64,000 nt of DNA from Herbaspirillum sp. alder98 (GTDB lineage: Bacteria; Pseudomonadota; Gammaproteobacteria; Burkholderiales; Burkholderiaceae_D). Made by a program: the position numbers and the translations under genes. How positions within the stretch are numbered: position 1 is the stretch's first letter; each line of letters opens with the position of its first letter. The DNA lies in assembly GCF_020179755.1 (NCBI RefSeq), contig NZ_JAIUCY010000001.1, positions 620,001 through 684,000 on the forward strand. The letters run 5' to 3'. Below are positions 36,043 to 45,490 of the stretch, one piece after another. Under the pieces are notes generated by a model. The model was not told the origin of the DNA and did not search any database. It saw only the letters and a program-made list of their open reading frames with translations.

Positions 36043-37356
36043 TCAGTGCAAACCCGGCCTGCGCGCCTGCATGACGCCGGCCACCGTGAGGAAGGATCCA
36101 AAAACCACAATTCTATCATTCTCGCCTGCCCTGCCGAGCGCATTTGCGTAGGCCGCCGCAGGCGTGTCGAAGGTCTCGATGCTGCGCGCCGCGTCGCGCC
36201 TGAATTCGGGCTGCACACCAGCCTCCAGCAGGACATCGCGCAACTGCTTGGCGCTGGCCGCGCGCGGCAGCGGCAAGTCGGTCACGCACCAGTGGTCGAT
36301 CTTGTCTTTCAGATGACCGATGACGCCTTCGATATCCTTGTCGAGCATCGAGCCGAACACCGCATAGGTATAAGGGTGGAAGCCCATGTTATCGAGGTTC
36401 TGGGCCAGCGTGGCGGCGGCGTGCGGGTTATGCGCCACATCCAGGATCACCACCGGCTGGCCGGGCAACACCTGGAACCGCGCCGGCAATTCGACCGTGG
36501 CCAGCCCCGTGCGCACCTCTTGCGCGCCCACCGGCAACACCTCGCGCAGTGCTTCGAGCGCGGCCAGCGCAGCCGAGGCGTTGAGGATCTGGTTGGCGCC
36601 GCGCAAGCTTGGATAGGCCAGCGAATTGCGGCGCTGGCCGCGTCCGCCATAGGCCCACTGCTGCTTGTCGCCTTGATAATTGAAGTCGCGCCCCATCAGC
36701 CACAGGTCGGCGCCGATCTTTTCGGCGTGGTCGATGAGCGACTGGGGGGGCAACGGGTCGCCGCAGACGGCCACCTTGCCGGGACGGAAGATACCGGCCT
36801 TCTCGAAACCGATCGCTTCGCGCGTGTCGCCCAGGTATTCGGTATGGTCGATGTCGATGCTGGTGACGATGGCGACATCGGCGTCGATCACGTTGACCGC
36901 ATCCAGGCGTCCGCCCAGGCCCACTTCGAGGATCACCACATCCAGCGGCGCGGCGGCCAGCAACTTCATGATGGCCAGCGTGGTGAATTCGAAATAGGTC
37001 AGCGAAATGTCGCCGCGCACCGCTTCGACGGCATCGAAGGCGGCCACCAGCTGGGCGTCGGTGGCCATGTCGCCGCCAATCCGGGCACGTTCATTGAAAT
37101 GCAGGAAATGCGGCTTGATGTAGAGACCGACGCGATAGCCGGCGCGCATCAGGATCGACTCCAGCATGGCGCAGGTCGAGCCCTTGCCGTTGGTGCCGGC
37201 GACCATGATCACGGGGCAGGAGAAGCTTAATTCGAGCCGTTCCTTGACCGCGCGGACGCGCTCCAGCCCCATGTCTATCTGCTTGAAATGCCGCTGCTCC
37301 AGCAGGGCCAGCCATTCGTTGAGCGTGGTGGGAGTGGTGGGTACTTGCGATGTCAT
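36043..37356 (-). CDS. folC: Dihydrofolate synthase / folylpolyglutamate synthase
   Basis: Adds glutamate to dihydropteroate and to folates, using ATP. 437 residues, Mur-ligase fold. P-loop IMVAGTNGKGSTCAML is near residue 50, with HFNERARIGG, the metal-site EFTTLAIMKL region, EVGLGGRLDAVNV and the C-terminal domain from VVILDVAHNPHAA. All expected motifs are present. The start at 37356 gives the family's usual beginning (LNEWLALLEQRHFKQIDMGL). The accD terminator lies just upstream, so folC needs either readthrough or its own promoter. The SPOR gene starts 102 bp after its stop. Confidence 0.96.
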   Translation of the reverse strand: MTSQVPTTPTTLNEWLALLEQRHFKQIDMGLERVRAVKERLELSFSCPVIMVAGTNGKGSTCAMLESILMRAGYRVGLYIKPHFLHFNERARIGGDMATDAQLVAAFDAVEAVRGDISLTYFEFTTLAIMKLLAAAPLDVVILEVGLGGRLDAVNVIDADVAIVTSIDIDHTEYLGDTREAIGFEKAGIFRPGKVAVCGDPLPPQSLIDHAEKIGADLWLMGRDFNYQGDKQQWAYGGRGQRRNSLAYPSLRGANQILNASAALAALEALREVLPVGAQEVRTGLATVELPARFQVLPGQPVVILDVAHNPHAAATLAQNLDNMGFHPYTYAVFGSMLDKDIEGVIGHLKDKIDHWCVTDLPLPRAASAKQLRDVLLEAGVQPEFRRDAARSIETFDTPAAAYANALGRAGENDRIVVFGSFLTVAGVMQARRPGLH

Positions 37357-37374
37357 GGCGCCGCTCGGGTCGAG

Positions 37375-37420
37375 AGGAAAAAAACAAGGCCCGGATTTGC
37401 CAGTCAGCAAATCCGGGCCT
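37375..37420 (-). terminator. Terminator of accD
   Basis: A strong 14-bp hairpin AGGCCCGGATTTGC/GCAAATCCGGGCCT (37387-37400 with 37407-37420) precedes, on the minus strand, TTGTTTTTTTTT. It lies 16 bp after the accD stop and separates accD from folC. Confidence 0.88.
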
Positions 37421-37435
37421 GAAGTATAGCGTTTA

Positions 37436-38308
37436 TCAGGAAACCGTTTCGGCCGGCTGGTTTTGCAGCAATGCCAGCAGACGGGCGATTTCTTCGCGCA
37501 TCTTGCGACGGTCGACGATCATGTCGATGGCGCCCTTGGTCACCAGGAACTCGGAGCGCTGGAAACCTTCCGGCAGCTTCTCGCGCACGGTGTTCTCGAT
37601 GACGCGCGGGCCGGCGAAACCGATCAGGGCACGCGGCTCGGCCATCACGACGTCGCCCATGAAGGCGAACGAGGCCGACACGCCACCCATGGTGGGATCG
37701 GTCAGCACGCTGATGAAGGGCAGTTTCTTTTCGGCCAGCTTGGTCAGCATCGAGGTGGTCTTGGCCATCTGCATCAGCGAGAGCAAGCCTTCCTGCATCC
37801 GGGCGCCGCCGGTGGCGGTAATGCAGATGAACGGCACTTTCTGTTCGAGTGCGGCCTGGGCGCCACGCGCGAAGCGCTCACCCACCACCGAACCCATCGA
37901 ACCGCCCATGAATTCGAATTCGAAGCAGGCCACCACGACCGGCAGGGTCATGATTGCGCCGCCCAGCACGACCATGGCATCGGTTTCACCGGTGGACTCC
38001 ATGGCATCCTTGAGACGATCGGGGTACTTCTTGCTGTCCTTGAACTTCAGGGTGTCGATCGGCAGCGCTTCCTGGCCGATCTCGTAGCGGCCGCCTTCGT
38101 CGAGCAGGGCATCGAGACGAGCGCGGGCGCGAATGCGCATGTGGTGGCTGCACTTGGGGCAGACGTGGAGATTGGACTCCAGGTCGGTACGATACAGTAC
38201 GGCTTCGCAGGAGGGGCACTTGACCCACAAGCCTTCCGGGATCGACTTGCGACTTGCGGAACCGCTGCGTTGAATCTGGGGTGGCAACAACTTCTCAAGC
38301 CAGCTCAT
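37436..38308 (-). CDS. accD: Acetyl-CoA carboxylase carboxyltransferase beta subunit
   Basis: Transfers carboxyl from biotin to acetyl-CoA, the first step of fatty-acid synthesis, in complex with AccA. 290 residues. The N-terminal four-Cys zinc ribbon is [11 protein letters not shown] and [10 protein letters not shown]; the crotonase-like domain has [15 protein letters not shown] and [12 protein letters not shown]. The start at 38308 is the usual [11 protein letters not shown] possible -10 TACAAT (38338-38343, minus strand) lies 30 bp upstream. Upstream neighbours normally include trpA directly; here a plus-strand gene intervenes. Confidence 0.97.
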   Translation of the reverse strand: MSWLEKLLPPQIQRSGSASRKSIPEGLWVKCPSCEAVLYRTDLESNLHVCPKCSHHMRIRARARLDALLDEGGRYEIGQEALPIDTLKFKDSKKYPDRLKDAMESTGETDAMVVLGGAIMTLPVVVACFEFEFMGGSMGSVVGERFARGAQAALEQKVPFICITATGGARMQEGLLSLMQMAKTTSMLTKLAEKKLPFISVLTDPTMGGVSASFAFMGDVVMAEPRALIGFAGPRVIENTVREKLPEGFQRSEFLVTKGAIDMIVDRRKMREEIARLLALLQNQPAETVS

Positions 38309-38479
38309 AGAATCCTCTTTCAAATTTCCGGTGGCGAATTGTACCAGAGCCGATCACCGGTATATGCCCCCTGCCGCTTTCATTTCCCCGGAGAAATATT
38401 GGACTTCGGAATGCCCATGGCGAACCAAATCGGCTACCACCAGTCAAGCAGGATCAAGCTCAACCTCAAGGACACATTC

Positions 38480-38830
38480 ATGAAAGTATCCAGCCTGCTG
38501 GGCGCGACTGTGCTGGCCCTGGTCGCCGGCCAGGCCGCAGCCCAATACACGGGCCCTTCGCAAAACCCGGCCATCACCGATGTCGCACGCGCCAGCAAGG
38601 CCGCCGACAAGAGCCAGGTGTCGCTCGAAGGCCACCTTACGTCGAAGGTGCGCGACGAGCATTACACCTTCGAGGACCAGACCGGCAGCATCGAGGTCGA
38701 GATCGACCACAAGCGCTTTCCCGCCACGCCGGTGAGCGAAAAGACGCGGGTCCGCCTGCAGGGCGAGGTCGACAAGGACTTCGGCAGCAATGCCACCATC
38801 GACGTCAAGCAGGTCACGGTACTGCAATAA
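38480..38830 (+). CDS. YgiW/YdeI-type secreted OB-fold protein
   Basis: 116 residues with a Sec signal peptide (cut near QAAA-QY, residue 21) and a bacterial OB-fold (BOF) domain. KSQVSLEGHLTSKVRDEHYT, FEDQTGSIEVEID and FGSNATIDVKQVTVL are typical of the YgiW/YdeI stress-tolerance family. These periplasmic proteins are linked to resistance to peroxide, metals or antimicrobial peptides. It is the only plus-strand gene inside the long minus-strand biosynthetic block, between accD and trpA, and has its own terminator. That suggests an insertion into an otherwise conserved order. Confidence 0.85.
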   Translation: MKVSSLLGATVLALVAGQAAAQYTGPSQNPAITDVARASKAADKSQVSLEGHLTSKVRDEHYTFEDQTGSIEVEIDHKRFPATPVSEKTRVRLQGEVDKDFGSNATIDVKQVTVLQ

Positions 38831-38856
38831 GCGCGCCGCCTGCGTCGCCATGAAAA

Positions 38857-38889
38857 AAAGCCTTCCGATCGGAAGGCTTTCTTTTTTTT
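38857..38889. terminator. Bidirectional terminator between the YgiW-like gene and trpA
   Basis: Perfect 12-bp stem AAAGCCTTCCGA/TCGGAAGGCTTT (38857-38880) with an A-run on the left and C plus eight Ts on the right. It serves the plus-strand gene and, on the minus strand, trpA, which stops at 38913. Confidence 0.9.
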
Positions 38890-38912
38890 ACACGCCTGAG
38901 CGATGCTGCGGA

Positions 38913-39710
38913 TCAGGAATCGAGCGCCTGGCGGATATCGGTCACGAACGCCTGCACCGCCGCGCACGCCTGCGCCGGTGGCGTGTTCTCGATCTCGGCG
39001 ATGATGCGACTGCCGATCACCACCGCATCGGCCACGGCCGCCACCGCCTTGGCAGTGGCGCCATCGCGAATGCCGAAGCCGACCCCGATGGGCAGCTTCA
39101 CATGGCGACGGATGGCCGCGATGCGCTCGGCCACTTCGGCCGTATCGATGTTGCCAGCGCCGGTGACGCCCTTGAGCGAAACGTAGTACGAGAAGCCGCT
39201 GCTGAACTGCGCCACCTGGCGAATGCGCTCCTCGGTCGAGGTCGGCGCCAGCAGGAAGATCGGATCGAGCTCCTGCGCCTGCATCTTGCGGGCGAACTCC
39301 TCGCACTCTTCCGGCGGGTAATCGACCACGATGGTGCCATCTACCCCGGCCTCCTTGGCCGCGGTGATGAAAGCATCGACGCCGAAGCGCTCGATCGGGT
39401 TGGCATATCCCATCAGCACCACCGGGGTATGGGCGTTGGTCTTACGAAATTCGCGCACATAACCCAGCACATCGCGGGTCGACACGTTGAACTTGAGCGC
39501 GCGCTCGCAGGCCCGCTGGATCACCGGCCCTTCGGCCATCGGGTCAGAGAACGGCACGCCCAGTTCAAGGATGTCGACGCCGCCGGCCACCAACGCATGC
39601 ATCAGCGGCACGGTCAATTCCGGCGATGGATCGCCGGCGGTGATGAAGGTGATCAGGGCCTTGCGCTTCTGCTCGGCCAGCTTGGAAAAAGTCGGTTGGA
39701 TTCTGGACAT
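38913..39710 (-). CDS. trpA: Tryptophan synthase alpha chain
   Basis: Cleaves indole-3-glycerol phosphate to indole. 265 residues, TIM barrel. The catalytic Glu and Asp lie in [17 protein letters not shown]; other conserved parts are [26 protein letters not shown] and [11 protein letters not shown]. Downstream of trpB by 21 bp and last gene of the trpF-trpB-trpA cluster, ended by a bidirectional terminator. Confidence 0.98.
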   Translation of the reverse strand: MSRIQPTFSKLAEQKRKALITFITAGDPSPELTVPLMHALVAGGVDILELGVPFSDPMAEGPVIQRACERALKFNVSTRDVLGYVREFRKTNAHTPVVLMGYANPIERFGVDAFITAAKEAGVDGTIVVDYPPEECEEFARKMQAQELDPIFLLAPTSTEERIRQVAQFSSGFSYYVSLKGVTGAGNIDTAEVAERIAAIRRHVKLPIGVGFGIRDGATAKAVAAVADAVVIGSRIIAEIENTPPAQACAAVQAFVTDIRQALDS

Positions 39711-39731
39711 GATATTGATCTTTATAGAAAC

Positions 39732-40955
39732 TCAACCCAGGCGCTGCTGGACGGTGTGCATGTCCTTGTCGCCCCGGCCGGACAGGTTGGCCAGCACGAT
39801 CTTGTCCCGTGGCAGGGTCGCCGCCAGCTTGGCCGCATAGGCCAGCGCATGGCTCGACTCCAGCGCCGGGATGATGCCTTCGATGCGGCAGCAGGTATGG
39901 AAAGCCTGCAGCGCCTCGTCGTCGGTGATGCAGGCATAGGTGGCGCGACCGCTATCCTTCAACCAGGCATGCTCGGGACCGACGCCGGGGTAGTCGAGCC
40001 CGGCCGAGACCGAATGGGTCTCGATGATCTGGCCGTTCTCGTCCTGCAACAGGTAGGTGCGGTTGCCGTGCAGGACACCGGGCGAACCCAGCGTCAGCGA
40101 AGCCGAGTGGCGACCGCTGTCGAGGCCGTCGCCGGCCGCTTCCACGCCCACCAGTTGCACATCCTTGTAGTCGATGTAGGGATAGAAGATGCCCATGGCG
40201 TTGGAACCGCCACCGACCGCCGCCACTACGTAGTCCGGCTGGCGCGACGCGATCTCGGGCATCTGCACGATGCATTCGTTGCCAATCACCGACTGGAAGT
40301 CGCGCACCATCATCGGATAGGGATGCGGTCCGGCCACGGTGCCGATGATGTAGAAGGTCGACTCGACATTGGTGACCCAGTCGCGCATGGCTTCGTTGAG
40401 CGCGTCCTTGAGGGTCTTGGAGCCCGACTCCACCGGGATCACCTTGGCCCCCAGCAGGTTCATGCGATAGACGTTCTGCAACTGCCGCTTGACGTCTTCG
40501 CTGCCCATGTAGACGATGCATTCCATGCCGAAGCGGGCACAGATGGTGGCGGTGGCTACGCCGTGCTGGCCGGCGCCGGTTTCGGCGATGATGCGCTTCT
40601 TGCCCATGCGGCGGGCCAGCAAGGCCTGCCCGATCACGTTGTTGATCTTGTGGGCGCCGGTGTGGTTGAGGTCTTCGCGCTTGAAATAGATCTGCGCGCC
40701 ACCGGCCTGCTCCGACCAGCGCTTGGCGTGGTACACCGGGCTGGGGCGACCGACGAAATGCTTCAGTTCGGTATGGAATTCGGCCAGAAACTCGGGGTCA
40801 TGCTGGTAACGCTCATAGGCCAGGCGCAGCTCGTCGAGCGCCAGGGTCAGGGTTTCTGCAACGAAACTGCCGCCGTAGGGGCCGAAGTGGCCGCGTGCGT
40901 CGGGCAGGTCATAGGGTGCAGCCTGCCCGGAGGCAGCCGTGTTCAATTCTGTCAT
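39732..40955 (-). CDS. trpB: Tryptophan synthase beta chain
   Basis: Joins indole and serine to make tryptophan; forms the alpha2-beta2 complex with TrpA. 407 residues. The PLP Lys is in [19 protein letters not shown], the phosphate loop in [14 protein letters not shown], and [11 protein letters not shown] and [11 protein letters not shown] are also conserved. Start and length match the family. Between trpF (14 bp upstream) and trpA (21 bp downstream). Confidence 0.98.
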   Translation of the reverse strand: MTELNTAASGQAAPYDLPDARGHFGPYGGSFVAETLTLALDELRLAYERYQHDPEFLAEFHTELKHFVGRPSPVYHAKRWSEQAGGAQIYFKREDLNHTGAHKINNVIGQALLARRMGKKRIIAETGAGQHGVATATICARFGMECIVYMGSEDVKRQLQNVYRMNLLGAKVIPVESGSKTLKDALNEAMRDWVTNVESTFYIIGTVAGPHPYPMMVRDFQSVIGNECIVQMPEIASRQPDYVVAAVGGGSNAMGIFYPYIDYKDVQLVGVEAAGDGLDSGRHSASLTLGSPGVLHGNRTYLLQDENGQIIETHSVSAGLDYPGVGPEHAWLKDSGRATYACITDDEALQAFHTCCRIEGIIPALESSHALAYAAKLAATLPRDKIVLANLSGRGDKDMHTVQQRLG

Positions 40956-40969
40956 GGGAAATCCTGAAT

Positions 40970-41653
40970 TCAGTTGGACGCTGGCAATGGCACAGCGTCG
41001 GCCAGGCGAACCGCATCGATGAAGGCTTCGATCTTTGCGGCATCCTTGATGCCCTTGGCCGCTTCGACACCGCTACTGATGTCTACCGCGTAAGGGCGAA
41101 CGCCGACCACCGCCTCAGTGGCGTTGTGTACGCTCAAGCCACCACTCAAAACGGCCCGAGGCGCGAGTTCTTTTGGGATTAGAGACCAATCGAAGACCTT
41201 TCCACTACCGCCGTACTGCTCGACCAGGGTGTCGAGCAGGAGCCCGTTGAAGAACGGACTGGCAGAGCGATATGCACGTTCGTATTCTAACAAATCGGCG
41301 GGCTTAGTCGAGGCCCCGATGCGGGCGGCGCGCATGAACGGGCGCACCGCGGCTGCGGCCAGCTCGGCGCAGTGCTGCGGCGTCTCGTCGCCATGGAACT
41401 GCAACAGCGTCAATGGCGCCTGCGCCAGCACCTGCCGCACCTCGTCTTGTGTCGGATTGACGAACAAGCCCACCGTGCTGACGAAGGGCGGCACCGCGCG
41501 CATCAGTTCGGCCGCCCGGGCCGCCGTCACGAACCGCGGGCTCTTGGGATAGAACACGAAACCGATGGCGTCGGCGCCGGCCTGCACGGCGGCGGCCACG
41601 TCCTCTTCGCGGGTCAGGCCGCAGATCTTGATGCGGGTACGTTGCGTCATCAT
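40970..41653 (-). CDS. trpF: Phosphoribosylanthranilate isomerase
   Basis: Third step of tryptophan synthesis, an Amadori rearrangement. 227 residues. The catalytic Cys is in [13 protein letters not shown] and the catalytic Asp in [20 protein letters not shown] and RAVLSGGL are further family marks. Two ATG codons in a row (41653 and 41650) could start it; GGGAAA precedes both. The open frame continues upstream but over sequence that belongs to the truA end region. Freestanding trpF beside trpBA is typical of Burkholderiales. Confidence 0.96.
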   Translation of the reverse strand: MMTQRTRIKICGLTREEDVAAAVQAGADAIGFVFYPKSPRFVTAARAAELMRAVPPFVSTVGLFVNPTQDEVRQVLAQAPLTLLQFHGDETPQHCAELAAAAVRPFMRAARIGASTKPADLLEYERAYRSASPFFNGLLLDTLVEQYGGSGKVFDWSLIPKELAPRAVLSGGLSVHNATEAVVGVRPYAVDISSGVEAAKGIKDAAKIEAFIDAVRLADAVPLPASN

Positions 41654-41696
41654 TGTTTCCCATTGGAAAGTTGTCGTCGCGCCATCATACATCCCC

Positions 41697-42614
41697 TCAC
41701 ATCCATGGCCACTGGCGCTGCTCCTGCGGCAAGCTCCAGGTGTCGGGATAGTCGACCCGCGCCAGGTACAGGCCGTCCGGCATGAAGGTCGGCGCGGCGC
41801 GGCTGCGATCGCGCTGGGCCAGCAGCTGGCCGATCCATTCGGGAGGCTGGTTGCCGGTCCCGACAAAGATCAGCGAGCCGACGATGTTGCGCACCATGTG
41901 ATGCAGGAAGGCGTTGGCCTTGAGCGTGAAGATGATGACATCGCCCTGGCGCTGCACGGCAATGCTCTGCATGCGCCGCACCGGCGACTTGGCCTGGCAT
42001 TCGACGGCGCGAAAGCTGGTGAAATCGTGTTCGCCGATCAGGTGCTGCGCCGCCTGGTGCATGCGCTGCGCATCCAGCGGGCGAAACGCAAAACCGGCAC
42101 GGCCGGCCAGCAGCGGCGAACGCACCGGATGGTTGTACAGCACGTAATGATAGGTGCGGGCCACCGCCGAGAAGCGGGCATGAAAGCCGAAGTCGGCAGC
42201 GCTGTCGGCGCGCTCGCTGCCATGCGCTTCGGCCTGCCCGGCCAGTTGCGCCGCCACCGCCGCGTCGTCCACGTGGCGCTGTTCGCACGACCAGCGCACA
42301 GCGATGGAGGGCGGCAGGAAGGCATTGACGCCGCGCACCCACGAAAACAGGTCGCGGGCGATGGTGGTGTCGAAATGCACCACCTGCTCCAGCGCATGCA
42401 CGCCCGAATCGGTGCGCCCGGCACAGGTGGTGGCAATGCGCTGGAGCGTGAAGCGTTGCAGGGCCTGCTCGAGCTGGTCCTGCACGGTCTGGCGATGCGG
42501 CTGGGTCTGCCAGCCCTGCCATGACGCACCGTCGTACTGCACCCCCAGCACCACGCGCCGCAGGCCCGGGCCTTCAGGCTGAGCGGAATGGAAGGGAGCG
42601 ATGTTGTCGTTCAT
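41697..42614 (-). CDS. truA: tRNA pseudouridine(38-40) synthase TruA
   Basis: Makes pseudouridine at positions 38-40 of the tRNA anticodon arm. 305 residues against about 270 in E. coli. The nucleophile Asp69 is in CAGRTDSGVHALEQVVHF; NAFLHHMVRNIVGSL and FTSFRAVECQ are conserved. Between AVRW (residue 108) and FHARFSA there are 35 residues where E. coli, as I recall it, has 7: an Ala/Glu/Arg-rich insertion of about 28. The frame is intact and both flanks match, so it is an in-frame expansion rather than damage. Lies between fimV and trpF. Confidence 0.95.
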   Translation of the reverse strand: MNDNIAPFHSAQPEGPGLRRVVLGVQYDGASWQGWQTQPHRQTVQDQLEQALQRFTLQRIATTCAGRTDSGVHALEQVVHFDTTIARDLFSWVRGVNAFLPPSIAVRWSCEQRHVDDAAVAAQLAGQAEAHGSERADSAADFGFHARFSAVARTYHYVLYNHPVRSPLLAGRAGFAFRPLDAQRMHQAAQHLIGEHDFTSFRAVECQAKSPVRRMQSIAVQRQGDVIIFTLKANAFLHHMVRNIVGSLIFVGTGNQPPEWIGQLLAQRDRSRAAPTFMPDGLYLARVDYPDTWSLPQEQRQWPWM

Positions 42615-42653
42615 GTCGATCTCTGCATTACAGGTACGGGCCGCCGGACGGCC

Positions 42654-42688
42654 AAAAACAAGGCGGGCACCTCATGCGAGGTGCCCGC
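42654..42688 (-). terminator. Terminator of fimV
   Basis: An 11-bp hairpin GCGGGCACCTC/GAGGTGCCCGC (42663-42673 with 42678-42688, loop ATGC) is followed on the minus strand by CTTGTTTTT. It is 37 bp past the fimV stop. Confidence 0.8.
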
Positions 42689-42724
42689 GAGAAGACACTA
42701 TTGTATGCGCCGCCGGTGATTCGG

Positions 42725-45490
42725 TCAGGTCAGCTTGGACAGCATGTCGGTGGCACGGGCGATCTGCGCATCGTTGCCGCCCCGCATGACTTCCTCGAGC
42801 AGCTCGCGCGCACCCTCCTTGTCGCCGATTTCCTGGTAGGCCGCCGCCAGGTCGAGCTTGGTGGTCATTTCGGCTTCGAAGGCAGACTCTTCGTCTTCAT
42901 CCAGCAAGTTGACCGCTGAAGGCGCCGCCGGGGCGTCAGCCGCCAGGTCGAGATCGAGATCGGCCAGGCTCACCGGTGGCTTGCCGTCATCGCCGCCATC
43001 CAGCAGCATCGATGCCGAAGTCGAGGCCGGCAGGATAGGCTCGTCGTCGGCCGGCTTGCTGCCGTTTTCGAGATCGAGGTCGAAATCGATATCACGGCCA
43101 AGATCGACCGGTGTGGTCGGCGCTGCCGGTGCCGCAGGTTGGATCTCGGCGCTCTTGAAGTCGTCGAGATCGAAGTCCAGGCCCTGCTCTTCCGGTTCCG
43201 GCTCGGGCGCGACAGGCTCTTCGGGCTTGCCGCCATACAGCGCGTTGGTGGGATCCAGGACGATGCCCAGCGCTGCGGCCTTTTGCCATTCTTCGCCAAG
43301 TCCGCCGCTGATCTGGTGCAATTCGAGCGCAGTCCGGTTGAAGTTGGCAACATCCTGCCGCTTGGCATAGATCTCCAGCAGCTTGCCGTGCAAGGCCTCG
43401 CGTTCCGGTTCGGTCTGCAATGCCAGATTGAGGATGTCTTCGGCCTGTTCGTCACGACCGTAGGCAATGTACATATCGGCCTCGGCGATGGCGTCGACCG
43501 GCGCCTCGGCCACGGGTTCTTCAACCGGCACCGGCGCGACGACCGTCTCTGGCTCTGGCTCTGGCTCTGGTTCAGGCTCGGCTGCGGCGATGGCAGCAAC
43601 GGCAGCGGCTTGAGCCGCGGGCGCAGGCTCAGGCTCGGCGGCGGCTTCCGCCGCCGGCTCTTCGGCCTTTTTCTTGCGGCGACGAGTGGCGATCACGCCG
43701 CCCGCACCCACCACCAGCAGCGCCAGTACACCGCCGATGACCGGCAAGGTATACGGGCTGTGCTGCAAGGACTCGATGAAACCACCCTTGGCCGCCGGCG
43801 CCTCGACCGGCTTGGCGGCTGGCGGCGCTACCACCGGTGCTGGTGCTGGAGCTGGGGCCGGTGCTGGTTCAGGCGTAGCCGGGGCCGGCGCAGCAGCTTG
43901 CTCTTGCGGCTTGGCATCGGCCGCCGGAGCGGCCTCCGCCTTGGCCGGTTCCGGCGCAGTAGCAGGGGCTGCCGCAGCCGGCGCCTTCTGTTGCTCGCTC
44001 AGGTCGGCGATGGTCTTGTTCTTCAGTTCCAGCAGCTTTTGCAGGTTGCCGACGTTCTCTTCGAGCGCCTTGACCCGATCATTGGCTTCGGCCAGCGCCC
44101 GTTCGGAGGCAGCACGGTCCTCGGCCGAACCGGCATTGCCGGTTTCACCCTTGGCACGACCACCGCGCGACAGCTCCAGTCGATCGCGCGCCTGGGCATT
44201 GCCGCTGCGCTCTTCGACCCGGGTCGTGATCTTGCCGCTACCGCTCTGGCTGGCGCCGCCTGGGCGGCGTGCCGGCGCATTGGCGACTTGCGACGCCAGC
44301 TTGTTGCGATAGGCATTGAAATCCTGCGCCTGGGCCACGACGATGCCACGTGCCTCGCCCTGGTCCACCGCCGCCGCTGCCGGCTGATCCGGGATGGACA
44401 GGACGCGTCCGGCCCGCAGGCGGTTGATATTGTTGCCTTCGAAAGCATCCGGGTTGGCCCGGTACAGCGCCACCAGCATCTGGTCCAGCGAGACATCGGT
44501 CTGCTTGTTGCGCGCGGCGATGCCGCCCAGCGTGTCGCCCTGCTTGACGCGATAGTCGCCAGCCTTGCCCGCAGCCGGGGCTGCCGGGGCGGCCGCAGCG
44601 CCCGGTGTGGCAGCCGCATCAGGCCGCGAGACACTGCCGCTGGCGCTCTGCACTGCCGGCGCTGGCGCAGCGTCGGTCGGGCTGGCTGCGGCCGGGGTAT
44701 CGGCTGGTGCGGCCTGTTGACGACGAATCAATTCTTCGGCCAGGGCCGATGGCGCCGGACGCTGCACGATGGTCGATACCGGCTCTTCGCCGCTGACCGG
44801 GATCGGTGCTGCGGGAGCAGGCGTTGCGGGCGCCGCCGTCGCCGCCATCGGGGCGCTGGCTGCAGGCGCCGGGGCGGGAGCCGCCGCAGGTGCCGCTTCA
44901 GCTGGCGCGGCAGGCGGTGTTGCCGCCGGCGCTGCAGGTGCAGCGGCTGCCGGTGGTGTCGCTGCGGCCGGTGGTGTCGCTGCGGCGGCAGCGGCCGGTA
45001 CCGGATTGCGCGACGGCGTCAGTGGCGTGACTTGCGCGTTGCGCGGGGTGCGGCTGTCGGCCGGGTCCAGCAGGAAGGTGTACTCGCGCACCGCCTTGGC
45101 ATTGCCGGCAGACAACTCCAACAGCAGGTCGACAAAGGGATCGCTGACGGGTTGCGCCGAACTGATGCGCACGAAGTGACGTCCGCCCCGTTGCTCGACC
45201 GCAAAACTGAGCGATGCCAGCACCGGGTTGAATTCGACGTTGGCCCGGGCAAATGCCTCGGCCGGCGCCAGTTTCACCGCCAGCTTGCCGGCTTCCTGGG
45301 CGCTCACTGCCGTCACCTCGATCTCTGCGCGCAATGGCTGCCCCAGCGACGACAGCACGGTCAGCTTGCCCAGCGCTGCAGCCTGGGCCGCCAGTGGAAA
45401 GGCCAATGCCAGCGCCACGGCGGCACTGAGTTTCTTGAGGTGCTTGATCTGCTTGGATTGCGACGAAGGGAGCTTGGTGTTCAGAGGCAT
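42725..45490 (-). CDS. fimV: FimV/HubP-like polar peptidoglycan-binding protein
   Basis: 921 residues. Signal peptide (ALAFPLAAQA), N-terminal FimV domain (ALGKLTVLSSLGQPLRAEIE), a long Pro/Ala-rich stretch, a LysM module (about residues 313-370, YRVKQGDTLGGIAARN), a coiled coil (near residues 440-500), one membrane segment (about 580-605) followed by RRRKKK, and a large acidic cytoplasmic part with TPR-like segments ending in the conserved FimV C-terminal domain. It organises the cell pole, type IV pili assembly and twitching in related bacteria. Its position between asd and truA is the classic one. It carries a Glu-Pro repeat encoded by CTGGCT hexamers. Confidence 0.93.
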   Translation of the reverse strand: MPLNTKLPSSQSKQIKHLKKLSAAVALALAFPLAAQAAALGKLTVLSSLGQPLRAEIEVTAVSAQEAGKLAVKLAPAEAFARANVEFNPVLASLSFAVEQRGGRHFVRISSAQPVSDPFVDLLLELSAGNAKAVREYTFLLDPADSRTPRNAQVTPLTPSRNPVPAAAAAATPPAAATPPAAAAPAAPAATPPAAPAEAAPAAAPAPAPAASAPMAATAAPATPAPAAPIPVSGEEPVSTIVQRPAPSALAEELIRRQQAAPADTPAAASPTDAAPAPAVQSASGSVSRPDAAATPGAAAAPAAPAAGKAGDYRVKQGDTLGGIAARNKQTDVSLDQMLVALYRANPDAFEGNNINRLRAGRVLSIPDQPAAAAVDQGEARGIVVAQAQDFNAYRNKLASQVANAPARRPGGASQSGSGKITTRVEERSGNAQARDRLELSRGGRAKGETGNAGSAEDRAASERALAEANDRVKALEENVGNLQKLLELKNKTIADLSEQQKAPAAAAPATAPEPAKAEAAPAADAKPQEQAAAPAPATPEPAPAPAPAPAPVVAPPAAKPVEAPAAKGGFIESLQHSPYTLPVIGGVLALLVVGAGGVIATRRRKKKAEEPAAEAAAEPEPAPAAQAAAVAAIAAAEPEPEPEPEPETVVAPVPVEEPVAEAPVDAIAEADMYIAYGRDEQAEDILNLALQTEPEREALHGKLLEIYAKRQDVANFNRTALELHQISGGLGEEWQKAAALGIVLDPTNALYGGKPEEPVAPEPEPEEQGLDFDLDDFKSAEIQPAAPAAPTTPVDLGRDIDFDLDLENGSKPADDEPILPASTSASMLLDGGDDGKPPVSLADLDLDLAADAPAAPSAVNLLDEDEESAFEAEMTTKLDLAAAYQEIGDKEGARELLEEVMRGGNDAQIARATDMLSKLT
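43545..43576 (-). repeat. Hexanucleotide repeat inside fimV
   Basis: The plus strand reads CTGGCT several times in succession here (minus strand: Glu-Pro codons), giving the acidic Glu-Pro run of the FimV cytoplasmic part. Length changes would keep the frame. Confidence 0.7.
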
